Of a DNA stretch of 64,000 bases, positions 10,301 through 21,115 are shown piece after piece. The DNA is from Chondrosia reniformis. Lineage: Eukaryota; Porifera; Demospongiae; Chondrillida; Chondrillidae. Location of the stretch: assembly GCA_947172415.1 (NCBI GenBank), contig OX359196.1, positions 1,118,501-1,182,500 of the forward strand, written 5' to 3'. The position numbers were made by a program, and so were the translations under genes. Position 1 is the first letter of the stretch, and each line of letters opens with the position of its first letter. Under the pieces are notes generated by a model. That model had not been told where the DNA came from and made no database searches. It worked only from the letters and a program-made list of their open reading frames with translations.

Positions 10301-13104
10301 AGCATCAGAACTACATACGTAGCACTGTTGAGGTCAGGAGGAGGTTGTGCAATCATTAAACAGCCTCACCTTGACAGCCCTCCTCCTTCCACACCCACCC
10401 CCCCTTACAGGAGTCACACCCTCCTGGTCCACCCTCCTTACATGTCAGTTGGCAGGACACATGACAAGCTACAGGAACAAGATGACAGTCATGTGACAGT
10501 CATGTGAAAACATACAGTTGATAGCATATATTTCCTAAGCATTCCAATAGAAAATATAAAAAGAGATGAATAAGGCATTTGTCTATAAGCTTCATTGTAA
10601 AATCTACGTACGTATGTACCTGAGGACCTCAGGTACACACAGACGTACTTAGTTCAAGTTGGTCAAACACTGTAGGACACAAATGAATCTCTTTACACAT
10701 ATCTGTACCTATGCAGGTGTCACTGTCATTATAGTAGCCAGGGAAGCAATCTTCACACATATCTCCATGGTAACCAGTGTCACAGACACATGTTCCACTT
10801 CCATCTCTATTCCCTGCTCCCTGAAGCAGAATGGAAACATATCACCTTTGAACTCACATTACTGACTAATATCCAACTCACTTCGCAGTTGCCATGACTA
10901 CTGCACACCTGATCAGGACCTCCAGGACATACTATAGAATTGAGTGAAGTCAATTGCTTTCACATACAATCTCTATTCATACATAACTTTTGAGTTTCAA
11001 TTCTACTGTATATAGATCTAATGGTTGTAGAATTGAGTCAAATAGGGTTAACTATAAAAGCTCTGAATAGTGGATAAGCTCTCATGGCTGTATGCAGAAC
11101 TTGGGGCCAGAGAGGGCAAAATGAAAATATTTAAAATTTAAGGTGGGCAATGGTATGAGGGTGTTGAAGAGGTTTAGGGGGTTCCCAAAAGTCTGGGGGG
11201 GGGGGGGGCAAAATCAATCCTAGGGGGTCGCAAATGCCCCCTCCATCTATGCAGCCCTGCTCTTGTACTAAATTTCATTGAAAAACATTGAACTCATATT
11301 AATTACCAAACAAATCCTAATTCTTATTTTAAGCACTGAATTACTTTGTAGCTAGTATATAAGAGGGAAAACACGAGGGAGGCATTGCTGTGACAATTGT
11401 AGCTCAGTGGCATGATGTTTATACTTATCGATTGTCACTTCAATTAGTCAAGTGTATACATACATATGTATATCAGAATGTGAGATGTGGGGATTAACTT
11501 ACGTTCACAGTCTGGTCCAAAGTGGTTGTCCGGGCAACATAACTTCTGCTCTTGAATGCACAACCACACATGCAGGTCCATGTTACCTTCTCCGTGTCTT
11601 CTGCATTGAGAGGAATGGTAGATGAACATATTGCACCACATTCATTGGAGCACACTCCAGCTCCAGGTGTCCCGAGAGGTACTTACAATGTTAACCACCA
11701 CTTCTCCAAGTCTTCTTCATGATCAGCGAGGAAGTCAAAACACTGCAAAGGAAGTGAAACACAAATGTGAAGTCTATCATTTTGGAGTAGCAAAGGAAGT
11801 GGATACAGTCATTAGTAAATGTGAAGTCTATCATTTTGGAGTAGCACAGGAAGTGGATACAGTCATTAGTAAATGTGAAGTCTATCATTTTGGAGTAGCA
11901 AAGGAAGTGGATACAGCCATTAGTAAATGTGAAGTCTATCATTTTGGAGTAGCAAAGGAAGTGGATACAGTCATTAGTAAATGTGAAGTCTATCATTTTG
12001 GAGTAGCAAAGGAAGTGGATACAGTCATTAGTAAATGTGAAGTCTATCATTGTGGATATCAAAAACAATGAATGGTCAAATCATAGATTATCTATACTAC
12101 GTAGTATCAAATGTACTTATTTGAGAATATACAGGAGTCATCTACAAAAGCTAATAATTTTGAACTTTCACCAAAAGCATGCTATCTTACGTATACGTAT
12201 ACACATGGATAATGAGGGAATTCACCACTCAATCCCAACATTTTCATAAGGACTCTGACTGCATTTATACCTTCCTCAGGTACGTATATCTTCTAACTGA
12301 AGCACTACGTTACATACACACACACACATACCTCGTTGTTAGTCTTTTCGCAAGTTGAATCCATTATCTCTATAAGCCTCACTTCACTGTGGGCATAGGA
12401 GCCCAGGTTCTCCTCCTCCCAGGCAGTGTCTCCACCCGAGTAACCAGAGTTACGAGTAGCATCAAAACGCTGGGCATAGAAAAAGTAATGATGTCAAGTA
12501 AATGTCAAGAAATAGAACACTAGCATACAAATTAGATGGAGCTACATGTATTATACAATGGTGTTGCGCAATTACTAATATGTTGTGTCTATCATATGAT
12601 CCAGGAGAAAAGTAGCCTAACTGTATCCTCATCCAAAGCTCTATAGGTTTGCCATAAGTCATTAGTCTATTCTCTATTTCCATAGCTTCATAAGGTATGA
12701 CAACTATAGTTTTCTGGAACGTGGTGAGAAGTAGCCATATATTTGACTAATGGGACTTCCCAGCCTACGTAAATAAGATTATTGAATTGAATTGGTGTAG
12801 TATGGTCATACGATCATGATATGATTCATTTTGAGGCAACACAGGATTGAGGATGGATATATTTAGACTAAAATATGCAAATTTATAGAGAATAAGGTTC
12901 GCATTCAGAGACTAGACAGATCTTCTCTGACTTCCTCACATCCTGCCCGACCATCAAGGTCACAGAGGTAGACACAGGAGATCTTACCTTGTTGAACGAC
13001 TCTACAAACTCTCGACAAATCTTGCATCTATCTTTAGCAGCTAAACTTTTACATGAAATATTTAAAATCGTTAAGAGTAACAAAAATAAAGAGACCTGCT
13101 TCAT
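7202..13104 (-). CDS. CRELD: CRELD: cysteine-rich protein with EGF-like domains (ER)
   Basis: Eleven exons join in consistent phase: 13104-12988, 12469-12332, 11742-11687, 11600-11503, 10931-10882, 10820-10709, 10468-10370, 10288-10205, 9312-9127, 8749-8651 and 8098-7731 (stop 7733-7731). The product is about 468 aa. It begins with a signal peptide (MKQVSLFLLLLTILNISC), then CKICREFVESFNK, a conserved GGDTAWEEENLGSYAHSEVR block and the WW-CCPDNHFGPDC segment typical of CRELD proteins. Cys-rich CHVSC repeats and calcium-binding EGF modules (DVNEC, DVDEC, DLNEC) follow. CRELD proteins act in or on the ER as folding and redox factors. The last exon encodes a Lys-rich linker and a hydrophobic C-terminal segment, a CRELD1-like membrane form. 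An additional 3' exon (7353-7202) offers a soluble form. It is divergent from GRP94 and shares its promoter. Assignment of the family is firm; isoform use is inferred. Confidence 0.93.
8764..8975. repeat. GATG/GTGA-rich simple repeat in a CRELD intron
   Basis: Runs of GATGGATG, GTGTGAGTGGATGG and GAAGGAAG occur in the intron between CRELD exons 10 and 9. Open frames over it on both strands (poly His-Pro-Ser or Trp-Met-Asp) are products of the repeat, not genes. Confidence 0.9.
11140..11265. repeat. G-rich dispersed element in a CRELD intron
   Basis: The intron between CRELD exons 5 and 4 holds a run of about 13 G near 11,200 flanked by GGGGG and CCCCC stretches, ending in TGCAGCCCTGC. Similar GGGG/CCCC-bearing pieces occur in GRP94 introns (around 15,040-15,210). 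It looks like a small non-autonomous element; exact ends are not resolved. Confidence 0.4.
11391..11440 (+). repeat. tRNA-A-box-like SINE fragment
   Basis: The segment GCTGTGACAATTGTAGCTCAGTGGCATGATG resembles the 5' half of a tRNA-derived SINE, with TAGCTCAGTGGC close to a Pol III A box. A related copy with a B box lies at 45,528. No B box is seen here. Confidence 0.35.
11753..12055. repeat. 54-bp minisatellite in CRELD intron 2
   Basis: Six starts of GTGAAGTCTATCATT lie at an exact 54-bp period. The unit is 18 codons long and free of stops on both strands, so spurious long frames appear. The array abuts the acceptor of CRELD exon 3 (11744-11743), and its CAAAGGAAGTG motif repeats the sequence just inside that acceptor. 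It appears to have grown from the intron end. Confidence 0.95.
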
Positions 13105-13320
13105 TTTGAGGGATATTGCGCAACAATAGGTACCAACTATAATTTTTATATAATCCTACGAGGTTATAAATTGTATTAGTAGTATTTAAATCATTTGTAG
13201 TATTATATGAATGCATTTTAAATTGGGTAGGTATGCTGTATATAACAAACCACACGATAAACTGCTTGTATGCTATACGATATTCTACAATTGAAGTCGC
13301 GCCATTTTGCGTGCAACTAG

Positions 13321-13339
13321 CCAATCACATCTCTCCACG
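13321..13339 (+). promoter_or_regulatory. ER stress response element, perfect CCAAT-N9-CCACG
   Basis: CCAAT at 13321-13325 is followed by exactly nine bases and CCACG at 13335-13339. This is the full ERSE consensus, bound in animals by NF-Y together with ATF6 or XBP1. It lies 173 bp upstream of the GRP94 start and 217 bp upstream of the CRELD start. Confidence 0.85.
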
Positions 13340-13405
13340 AGGAGGCCAAGTGAAAGCCGTTGAATAGCTCAGCCAATCAAATTTGTCAAAGGAACGCTAA
13401 ACCAG

Positions 13406-13424
13406 CCAATCAGCTTCGTCCATG
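13406..13424 (+). promoter_or_regulatory. ERSE-like element, CCAAT-N9-CCATG
   Basis: CCAAT at 13406-13410, nine bases, then CCATG at 13420-13424: one mismatch from ERSE. It keeps the same orientation and spacing as the perfect element 85 bp away. A third CCAAT at 13373 is followed at N9 by CAAAG, a weak match. Confidence 0.55.
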
Positions 13425-13511
13425 CACGATCTCCTATTCCTGCACTAGGACCAACTCATTACTAAAGACGGGAAATTGAGGAAGCAATCCATTACGTCTA
13501 GACTCGCAAAG

Positions 13512-16500
13512 ATGAAGCGCTCGTTGTGGTTGGCAGCCATATTTGGGATCCTCTGCATGACAAGTGAGTGTTGGATTAATAATTTGTCACAAAAGTGCAA
13601 TTCTGCAAAACCTTGGTAATCTATCAGATGAAAGTGGGGTTGTATAGACTCTTATGTAGGAGTTTCTAAACAATTGATAATAACTGTCTGCTTGTAGTAC
13701 ATTACAGCTGAGATTGTTATTACACATATTGCTTCATCCAGCAGGCATGCTGTTGTAAATTGGTTGTTGATCTTTGCCTCTTGTTTGATTGGCAGGTTCA
13801 TTTGCCCAGGAGGCAGAAGAAGATGAAGTTGTAGAAGATCTCCCAACAGCAGATCCTGACATTGGCAGTAGTAGAGAAGGTTCTAGAACAGATGATGAAG
13901 TTGTTGAAAGGTATGTGTAATGCATCACACAGGGGGGGGGGGGGGGGCAGTTTACAATATAGTAAATTTTAAGGTGGAAAATTGCCACATTTAAATCAGT
14001 AAGCAAACATTGAACCTAGTTTAATGTTTTGTTTGCTAATTTTTAATTTGGCAATTTGCCTTTCTAAAATGGAAATCATTAAACTGTGGATATTACCCCT
14101 ACCCACTCATGTCTCCTGAGGAGTGTGATGATGATATCGATGCTTTAAGATCAGCCTTAGAACTTAAAGTTCCCCTATTTTCTACAAGGGAGGGGTATTT
14201 TTAAGAGGAGGCAAATACCCCCCACCCCACCACCCAAAGGAAGCCCTAATATATTATACTTACATGGGAATCAGTTTTAGGTGATTAACATTACATCATC
14301 AATACATTCCTAATTTCCTAAAGTATTATACTGACTGTATGGGTAGTTGTGTAAAGTGATGCCTTCTTGCTGGTTCACTACTGCTGTTCCTTTTTGTAGG
14401 GAGGAAGAAGCTATAAAGGTATGTATCTCATCTTCCTTGTTGTCCATCCCATTTGACATACATCACTAGAGATTGGTGTAGGAATAGCCATTAGTTGAAG
14501 TATTTCAGTGTGCCTCTACTGTGTCATGCATATGTGTGGATATATACGTATGTACGTACGTACACTAATTATAATTATTATCTTTCATTTTATTGTTAAT
14601 TTTATTGTATATATTATGGTGGGCTCCTTGTGAAATAGCTTTATGACTAATAGGCCCTCCCACCTAAAGTATTACATTGATTGATTAATTGATTAAATTA
14701 CTTCATTAGATGTACATATAATAAAAACACATTGATTGATTGATTGATTAATCTACAAATTACTTTATATTAGATGTATGTACATACGTACATACATACA
14801 TCTATTATAGACATTAAAGTGTAAATTTATTATTGTTGTTGTTGATTGTTCCTTAAGATGTTCAATTGCTTGTTTGTGTTATTTGATGGTTAGCTGGATG
14901 GCCTGAGCGTGGCGCAGATGAAGGAGATGCGGGAACAGGCAGAAAAACATGCCTTTCAAGCAGAAGTCAATAAAATGATGAAGTTGATCATTAATTCCCT
15001 TTACAGAAATAAGGAGGTACGTTCGTATATATGCAGGGTTTCATTCAAGGGGGGTATTCCCCCTCTTGCTGAAGAGTAGTCCCCCCCTTGGATTTAGGTT
15101 GCCACTTAACTATTTTATCAAGGTATGTCACTGCCCCTGTAATAATTTAAAAGTAAATTTTTGCCCCCACCCACCCCTTACAAAAATATCTGGGTCAAAC
15201 CCTGGTATGTATGTATTATTGAGTGGAACACTGGACGCTTTTGACTCACTTCTACCTAATTTATAAGTGATGCGTGTGACAGCCTTGATCTACTCTAGAT
15301 GATGCCTCTTTGCTATTAATTAATGAGATCTAAAACAAGTAATTTTATTGCCTTTATCTTGTACCTTATCCACACATACGTATAGATATTCTTAAGAGAA
15401 TTGATTTCTAATGCATCTGATGCGCTGGACAAGATCAGGTTTCTGTCTCTCACTGATAAATCAGCTTTGGACGCTACCGAAGAGCTCAGCATCAAAATAA
15501 AGGTTGGCTTTCAATCCGACCATCTTATTTTTATCTTTCAACTTGTACTTGTACGTACGTACAATTTGATGTTCTCTGATGAAATCTATCAGATTTGAAC
15601 TTTGGAGCCAAGATTTCGTCCAGATTATGTTTCTAGTTGAAAGACGGAGCAATGAAGCTGTTTGCAGTCTCTTAATCCTTTCCATCTCTTCTTGTAGTCT
15701 GATCCGGAGAACAGAATGATACATGTCATAGACACGGGTATAGGGATGACACGCAAAGAACTTGCCCTCAACCTCGGTACCATTGCCAAATCTGGAACGG
15801 GCGACTTCTTACAGAAATTGGAGGTAAAGCTACTGTACCAATAGCTAATCTTACGTACATCATCCTCATCCATCCACCCTCACCCAACACTGTAATATTG
15901 TGTGTGTGTGTCCATAATCTACGTATAACCTGTGATGTGGTTACCTGGCTAGGACAGTGATATCATCACTGTGATTGACTCCCAAATGTTAATGGTCTGT
16001 TTCAAGGCATTTTTGTACTGTTAGACCTGATAATTCTGTCACCTATTTAATTCTACCAGATAAAGTAAGGTCCCACGAATGACCTGATCCGTCAGAATCA
16101 GCTGTAGACATGTGTAATTCATACCTCTGTAACTATAGTCTCTCAACATTCATTCAGAAATATATTGATAAAATAAGCAAATAAACTGATAAAATAAATA
16201 TACTGTTTTTGTAGGAAGCCAATTCAGCTGCTGATGCCAAGGACTTGATTGGTCAATTTGGAGTAGGGTTTTACTCTTCATTCCTGGTAGCTGATAGGGT
16301 AATAGTAACATCAAAGAGTAACGAGGACAGTCAGCACATTTGGGAGTCAGATGCCAGTGAGTTCTCCATTGCAGAGGATCCCAGAGGCAACACACTGCTA
16401 AGAGGAACACAAATCACGTGAGACTACACAGAAACATTCTAAAGAATTTACAGAAGATGAATGTAGTGGTGGATTAGGGGGTGTTCTCTAGATGCTGAAG

Positions 16501-19500
16501 CAAATCCCTCTGAGTTTGAGTTTGTATTAACCATATTCTCTCTGGTGGAATTTTACCCCTTTGTAACACTGCTATTACCCTGAGAGTAGTACTAGAAATT
16601 TGTAAAGGGGGGTCCTTTACAAATTTCTAGTACTACTCTTGCAATGTATAGCGTTGCACAATATTTTGGACCTCCCTTAGATCTAGCTTCTCTGACCCTT
16701 TGTCGGCCATCTTTTTTACAGTTTAGTTCTTAAAGATGAGGCAAAAGAGTTTCTAGAAACTTCAAAATTAAAGGATCTCATCAAAAAATACAGTCAGTTC
16801 ATCAATTTCCCTATCTACCTCTGGGACAGCAGGGTATGTTTGTATATGTCCACTTTGTCATGTACACAAGTCTTCAGTGTTACCAGCCACACTGCATGTG
16901 TTGCTATAGACTGAGGAGGTGGAGGAGCCAATTGAAGAGGACGAAGAAGAGCCGAGCGAGCCTCCAGTTGAGGAGGAGAAGGAGGAAGAGGAAGCAGCCG
17001 TGGAGGAGGAGGAGACTGAGGAAGAAAAGCCAAAGACAAAGAAGGTCTCAAAGACTGTCTGGGACTGGGTGCTGATGAACGACAGCAAACCCATCTGGTT
17101 GAGAAAGTAAGTAGATCTACGTAAGTACGTACATATCAGATCCATCCCCTTCACAGTCACTGAGTGGAAGGTTTTCACTTCCCCGAGCCTTCAATTCTCT
17201 GCTGCCCTCAGTCAAAACTTATTTGTATATATTCTCCTCTTCCCTCACTTGCTGTATTTTATAACTGATGAAGGCAGCTGTCAAAATGTTTTACAATTGT
17301 CTGTCAGCCATTTTGTATACACTTCACCTTGAAAAGTGGTGATGTGTACACAACAGTCCTGAGACATTCATTTCATTTTGGGACCACTCGGAATAGCCTA
17401 CGTACATGCATACACACATATGTACGTACTAGAGTAGAGGGGATGTAGTTTAAAAATCTTGGTTACTTGGGTTGCTAATGTATTTCTTGTTTAGTCCGAA
17501 AGAGGTACCAGATGAAGACTACGAAGCGTTTTACAAGAGCTTTAGCAAGGACAGTGAAGTTCCATTGGCCAAAGTCCACTTTACTGCTGAGGGAGAAGTC
17601 ACCTTCAAAGCCATTCTCTTTGTTGCAAAGGTACAACCCTATCACCAATATGTATATGCATACTAGCACTCTTATCATGATACCTTGCTTGTTGCCATGG
17701 TAACCATTTCCTAACCCTTCTCTTTGTCTCACCTGTCTCCAGTCTGCTCCGTCTGACCTCTACAGCAACTACAGTGGCAAACTGAAGGACCGAATGAAAT
17801 TGTACGTGAGAAGAGTGTACATCACAGACGAGTTTGATGACATGTTACCAAAGTACCTTCGCTTCATTTCTGGTGTGGTGAGTTGACAAGAATGGGTCTG
17901 TATGTATGTGTATGCCATGAGCAATATGAATGGGTTTGTATGCATGTGTTAGTTAACCTATAGAGATTTAGATGAGTATATAGTTGGACTTGTATCTTCC
18001 TTTCTCAACCCGGGACACTGTCATGTTCATATGCTGACCTTTATCTTTGACCTTTGTAGTTCTAGTATACATACATACGTATGTATATGACTGCCATATA
18101 TGGTATGTAGGTGCTTTGGTTCTTAATAAAGTATGCCCAACTGAATATTGCTGTGGTTACTTTACTTAATAGCTAGCTATCACTATTTTTTGATAGAAGT
18201 GAGTTTTACTGTCTCCTGACCATGTACACAGGTTGATTCTGATGACCTTCCATTGAATGTCTCCCGTGAGACCCTCCAACAACACAAGCTACTGATGGTC
18301 ATAAAGAAGAAGATTGTCAGAAAGGCTCTCGACATGTTCAAGAAGATGGACGAGGAGACTTACAAGAAGTTCTGGGGAGAATACGGTACATCAATGAAGT
18401 TGGGAGTGATGGAGGATCCCACAAATAAGTCCAAACTAGCCAAGCTCTTGCGATTCCAGTCATCCAACGACGAGGAAGAACTGACTAGCCTGGAGGATTA
18501 TGTGGAGAGGATGAAGGAGAAACAGGAATCCATCTTCTTTGTTGCTGGAACCTCAAGGAGTGAATTAGAGAAGTCACCATTTGTAGAGCGAGCACTTCGT
18601 CGTGAGTATGAAGTGCTATACTTCACAGAACCTGTGGATGAATACACTATTCAGCATTTAGCAGAATTTGATGGCAAGAAATTCCAGAATCTTGCAAAAG
18701 TTAGTTATTTCTCTACTTCTGAGCTTGTACAGTGTCGCTTGACTATATAGCAATTTAATTGGTATTTTCCTATAATATTTCAGAAGGTTATAAAATAGCA
18801 CTCCAATGTTGCTACACTAAACCTCAAATAGTGCATAGTAATTCTTTCTAATTTGAGGCAGACTATTGTTTGAACTACGTATATAGCAATAGTATTTGAA
18901 TTAACCATTTATCAATGTATGTACTTATATGCGTACGTGGACTAATGATGTATGTACATACCTTAATTACATTTGTGAACATTCCTCACTCACATTTGTG
19001 TCTACCAAGCACTCAATTGTAGTCTGTAACGTTACCTTTGTAGGAAGGCATGACCTTTGGAGACGAAGGAGAAAAGCAAAAAGAACACTTTCAGAGTTTG
19101 GAGGAGAACTTCAAACCTCTGACTGAGTGGTTCAAGGACAAAGCTCTCAGTGAGCAGATAGAAAAGGCAGTCATCTCCAACAGGTTGACTGACTCCCCTT
19201 GTGCCCTGGTAGCCTCTCAGTATGGATGGTGAGTCTGCTGTGAGGTGCCCAGCTGAGGCACTGTTGAGTGTGAAGCTTCATACGTAGATAGTGATAATGT
19301 GAAGTGACATATGTACTGTATTACTGCATGCATACACCAGTGGGTCTTGTCCATTCCATTCCGTTCCATTCCAGGTCTGCTAATATGGAAAGGATCATGA
19401 AATCACAAGCTTATGCCAAACAGAATGATCCCATGAGCGAGTAAGTGTCACTGGTAGACATTTCATGACAAAGCATGGTGGGAGTTGCCATGGTTACTAA

Positions 19501-20375
19501 CACTTCAGAGGTACAGAATGTCGATTTGATTGTATTCCATTCTTGTTTGATCCGTCAGTTACTACTTGAAACAGAAGAAGACACTGGAGATTAATCCTTA
19601 CCATCCTCTTATCAATGAACTGAAGAATAGAGTAGAGGTACCTGCTACCTATCTAAATGTAACGTATTTATCCTGTAAAACCACTCTATAGTGGTTGTAT
19701 ACTATTATATGTACTTACAAGTATGAGTTAATACGTACGTATGTGTACATATACAATGTGCTATATGTCTTTATAAGTGTTAAAATTGTGATTGATCTCT
19801 AGTGATTTCCTTACCTTTACCTTAACCCTCAGAGTGATGAAGAGGACAAGACTGCCCTAGACACAGCCAACCTACTCTACGAGACTGCAGTTTTAAGATC
19901 AGGTTTCACTCTACAGGTACGTACACCTACGTACGTGCTACATGTAGTAACAAGTGCAGCTGTAGACAATGATACACTGATCATGATTATCTGGGACATC
20001 TTGCAGCACATTAACCTCTGTATGATGTGATTCATAATGAGGTGATCTTCCTCTAGGACTCGGCAGAGTTTGCCGGTCGCATTGAGAGAATGATGAAGCT
20101 GAGTCTGGGAGTGGATCCTGATGCCGAAGTGGACTATGTTGAAATAGCTGATCAGGAAGAGGAAGCAGAAGAGGATGAAGAAGAGGAAGTGAGCGATGGA
20201 GAGGAAGAGGAAGTAGATAGTGGAGAGGAGGTGGCTAGTGATGAGACGGAGGCAGTCCCAGAAGCTCCCACAGAAGAAGCACCAACAGTAAGTTACTTGA
20301 TTGCAGCTCCTCGATGCAGTGAGATACTTCATGTGTCCCACTTCCTGTTATTAGGAATCTAGAGATGAATTGTGA
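13512..20375 (+). CDS. HSP90B1: Endoplasmin/GRP94, ER-lumen HSP90 chaperone
   Basis: Eighteen exons give 822 aa (vertebrate GRP94 is about 800): 13512-13563, 13796-13910, 14400-14418, 14894-15016, 15386-15502, 15698-15823, 16215-16417, 16722-16833, 16910-17106, 17495-17630, 17743-17877, 18232-18699, 19044-19228, 19375-19440, 19559-19637, 19833-19916, 20057-20287 and 20355-20375. Seen are a signal peptide ([16 protein letters not shown]), the GRP94 pre-N motif [14 protein letters not shown], the ATP-lid and Bergerat-fold motifs ([28 protein letters not shown]), an acidic charged linker, the middle-domain NVSRETLQQ block and the dimerisation domain ([12 protein letters not shown]). The tail is acidic and ends ESRDEL, an ER-retrieval signal on a tiny last exon. 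It folds secretory and membrane clients in the ER lumen using ATP. It is divergent from CRELD under an ERSE. All exon phases agree, so the gene looks intact. Confidence 0.97.
13932..13947 (+). repeat. Poly-G run in GRP94 intron 2
   Basis: About 16 consecutive G just downstream of the exon 2 donor. The length is likely unstable and error-prone in sequencing. Confidence 0.9.
15036..15210. mobile_element. Small inverted-repeat element (MITE-like) in GRP94 intron 4
   Basis: The element begins with CAGGGTTTCATTC and ends with CTGGGTCAAACCCTGG, so its ends are CAGGGTTT/AAACCCTG inverted repeats with GGGG and CCCC tracts inside. A shorter copy at the same intron position (about 52,708-52,850) in the duplicate shows it was inserted before the segmental duplication. 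No coding capacity. Confidence 0.55.
16583..16639. repeat. Perfect 26-bp hairpin in GRP94 intron 7
   Basis: Arms at 16583-16608 and 16614-16639 are perfect reverse complements (AGAGTAGTACTAGAAATTTG...) around a 5-nt loop. The hairpin is present in the duplicated copy at 54187-54242 with a shorter G-tract loop. A part of the arm (CTAGAAATTTGTAAAGGGG) also occurs near 50,534, which suggests a dispersed element end. Confidence 0.9.
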
Positions 20376-21115
20376 ATGAATCAATAAACCTGTGCACAGG
20401 ATAGGAGTGGTCTTGTTATTAACTTGTAGGTGCTTTGCATTTCTTTTGGCAGTTGTAATCATTTTTGTGTATTTAAGAATAGTCTCCTTTCATGTTATAT
20501 ATGAGATGGACTCCAAACACTAGCAAGTGCACTAACAAAGGTCTGAGATTTACATGGTTAAGGGAGATAGATGTTGATCAGGTGACATTCAATTAATGGA
20601 ATTAATGATTGCATAGTACATACATAGTAATCAACGATGGCTAAATAATAAGGACTTTCGGGTTGAAACGTTCAAATCTATTACATATACTGTATGTTGT
20701 TGATGCTCAAAAATCATTGATTACCATAATTAAGGATTCCTTATGTGTAACTTATCCTTTGGATGTGACATTTTGAGTGCATAGAAAGCATGTTGGATTT
20801 AAATTTTATGTTTGAACTTTTCGATCCCCAAGAACCTGCATCATCGATCGCTCAAAGAGTCGAGGGTTGTAGCACCATCTAATAGATAGAACATCTTGGA
20901 CAGAGCTGTCATCACATTCTGGGTAATTGCAAGGGACCAAGGCATCTTTATTTATAAGCCAGGCTCCTTTTAATAAACAACCAATTACTTTACTTTAATC
21001 ACTACGTATAATCATATATAGATATAATAACCTGTGTAGTAGGTTATTATATATGGTATATGAACAAATCAAGGGTGGGGCTCCGTCTCACGTGAGAGAC
21101 TACCTCCACAAAGAA
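20376..21115. other. Intergenic region; GRP94 poly(A) signal and putative kinase-gene promoter
   Basis: AATAAA at 20383-20388, 8 bp after the GRP94 stop, is the likely poly(A) signal. No further gene is seen. The last 350 bp (from about 20,765) is nearly identical to 56,700-57,050 in front of the second kinase gene, including AATCATATA and GGTTATTATATATGG runs, and probably holds the shared promoter. A GGGTTGAAACGTTC piece near 20,660 resembles a fragment near 43,870. Confidence 0.5.

Larger units (their letters stand above)
13105..13511. promoter_or_regulatory. Divergent promoter between CRELD and GRP94
   Basis: Only 407 bp separates the start codons of CRELD (minus) and HSP90B1 (plus), so both promoters must lie here or in the first exons. 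The half nearest GRP94 (13,281-13,511) is clearly less AT-rich and contains three CCAAT boxes in the same orientation (13,321, 13,373 and 13,406), one of them in a perfect ER-stress element. Shared control of the two genes by the unfolded protein response is a reasonable inference. Confidence 0.75.

Noticed and set aside
11622-12071. 149-codon plus-strand and 125-codon minus-strand frames
   Set aside because: Products of the 54-bp minisatellite in a CRELD intron.
14540-14570. ACGTACGTACGTAC palindromic runs, also at 19,735, 52,220 and elsewhere
   Set aside because: Simple TACG repeats scattered in introns throughout; considered background composition, not binding sites.
16815-17178. Ser-rich and Pro/Leu-rich minus-strand frames and an Arg-rich plus frame at GRP94 exon 9
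   Set aside because: Shadows of the acidic charged linker (GAG/GAA-rich) in other frames; the same occurs at 54,418-54,792.
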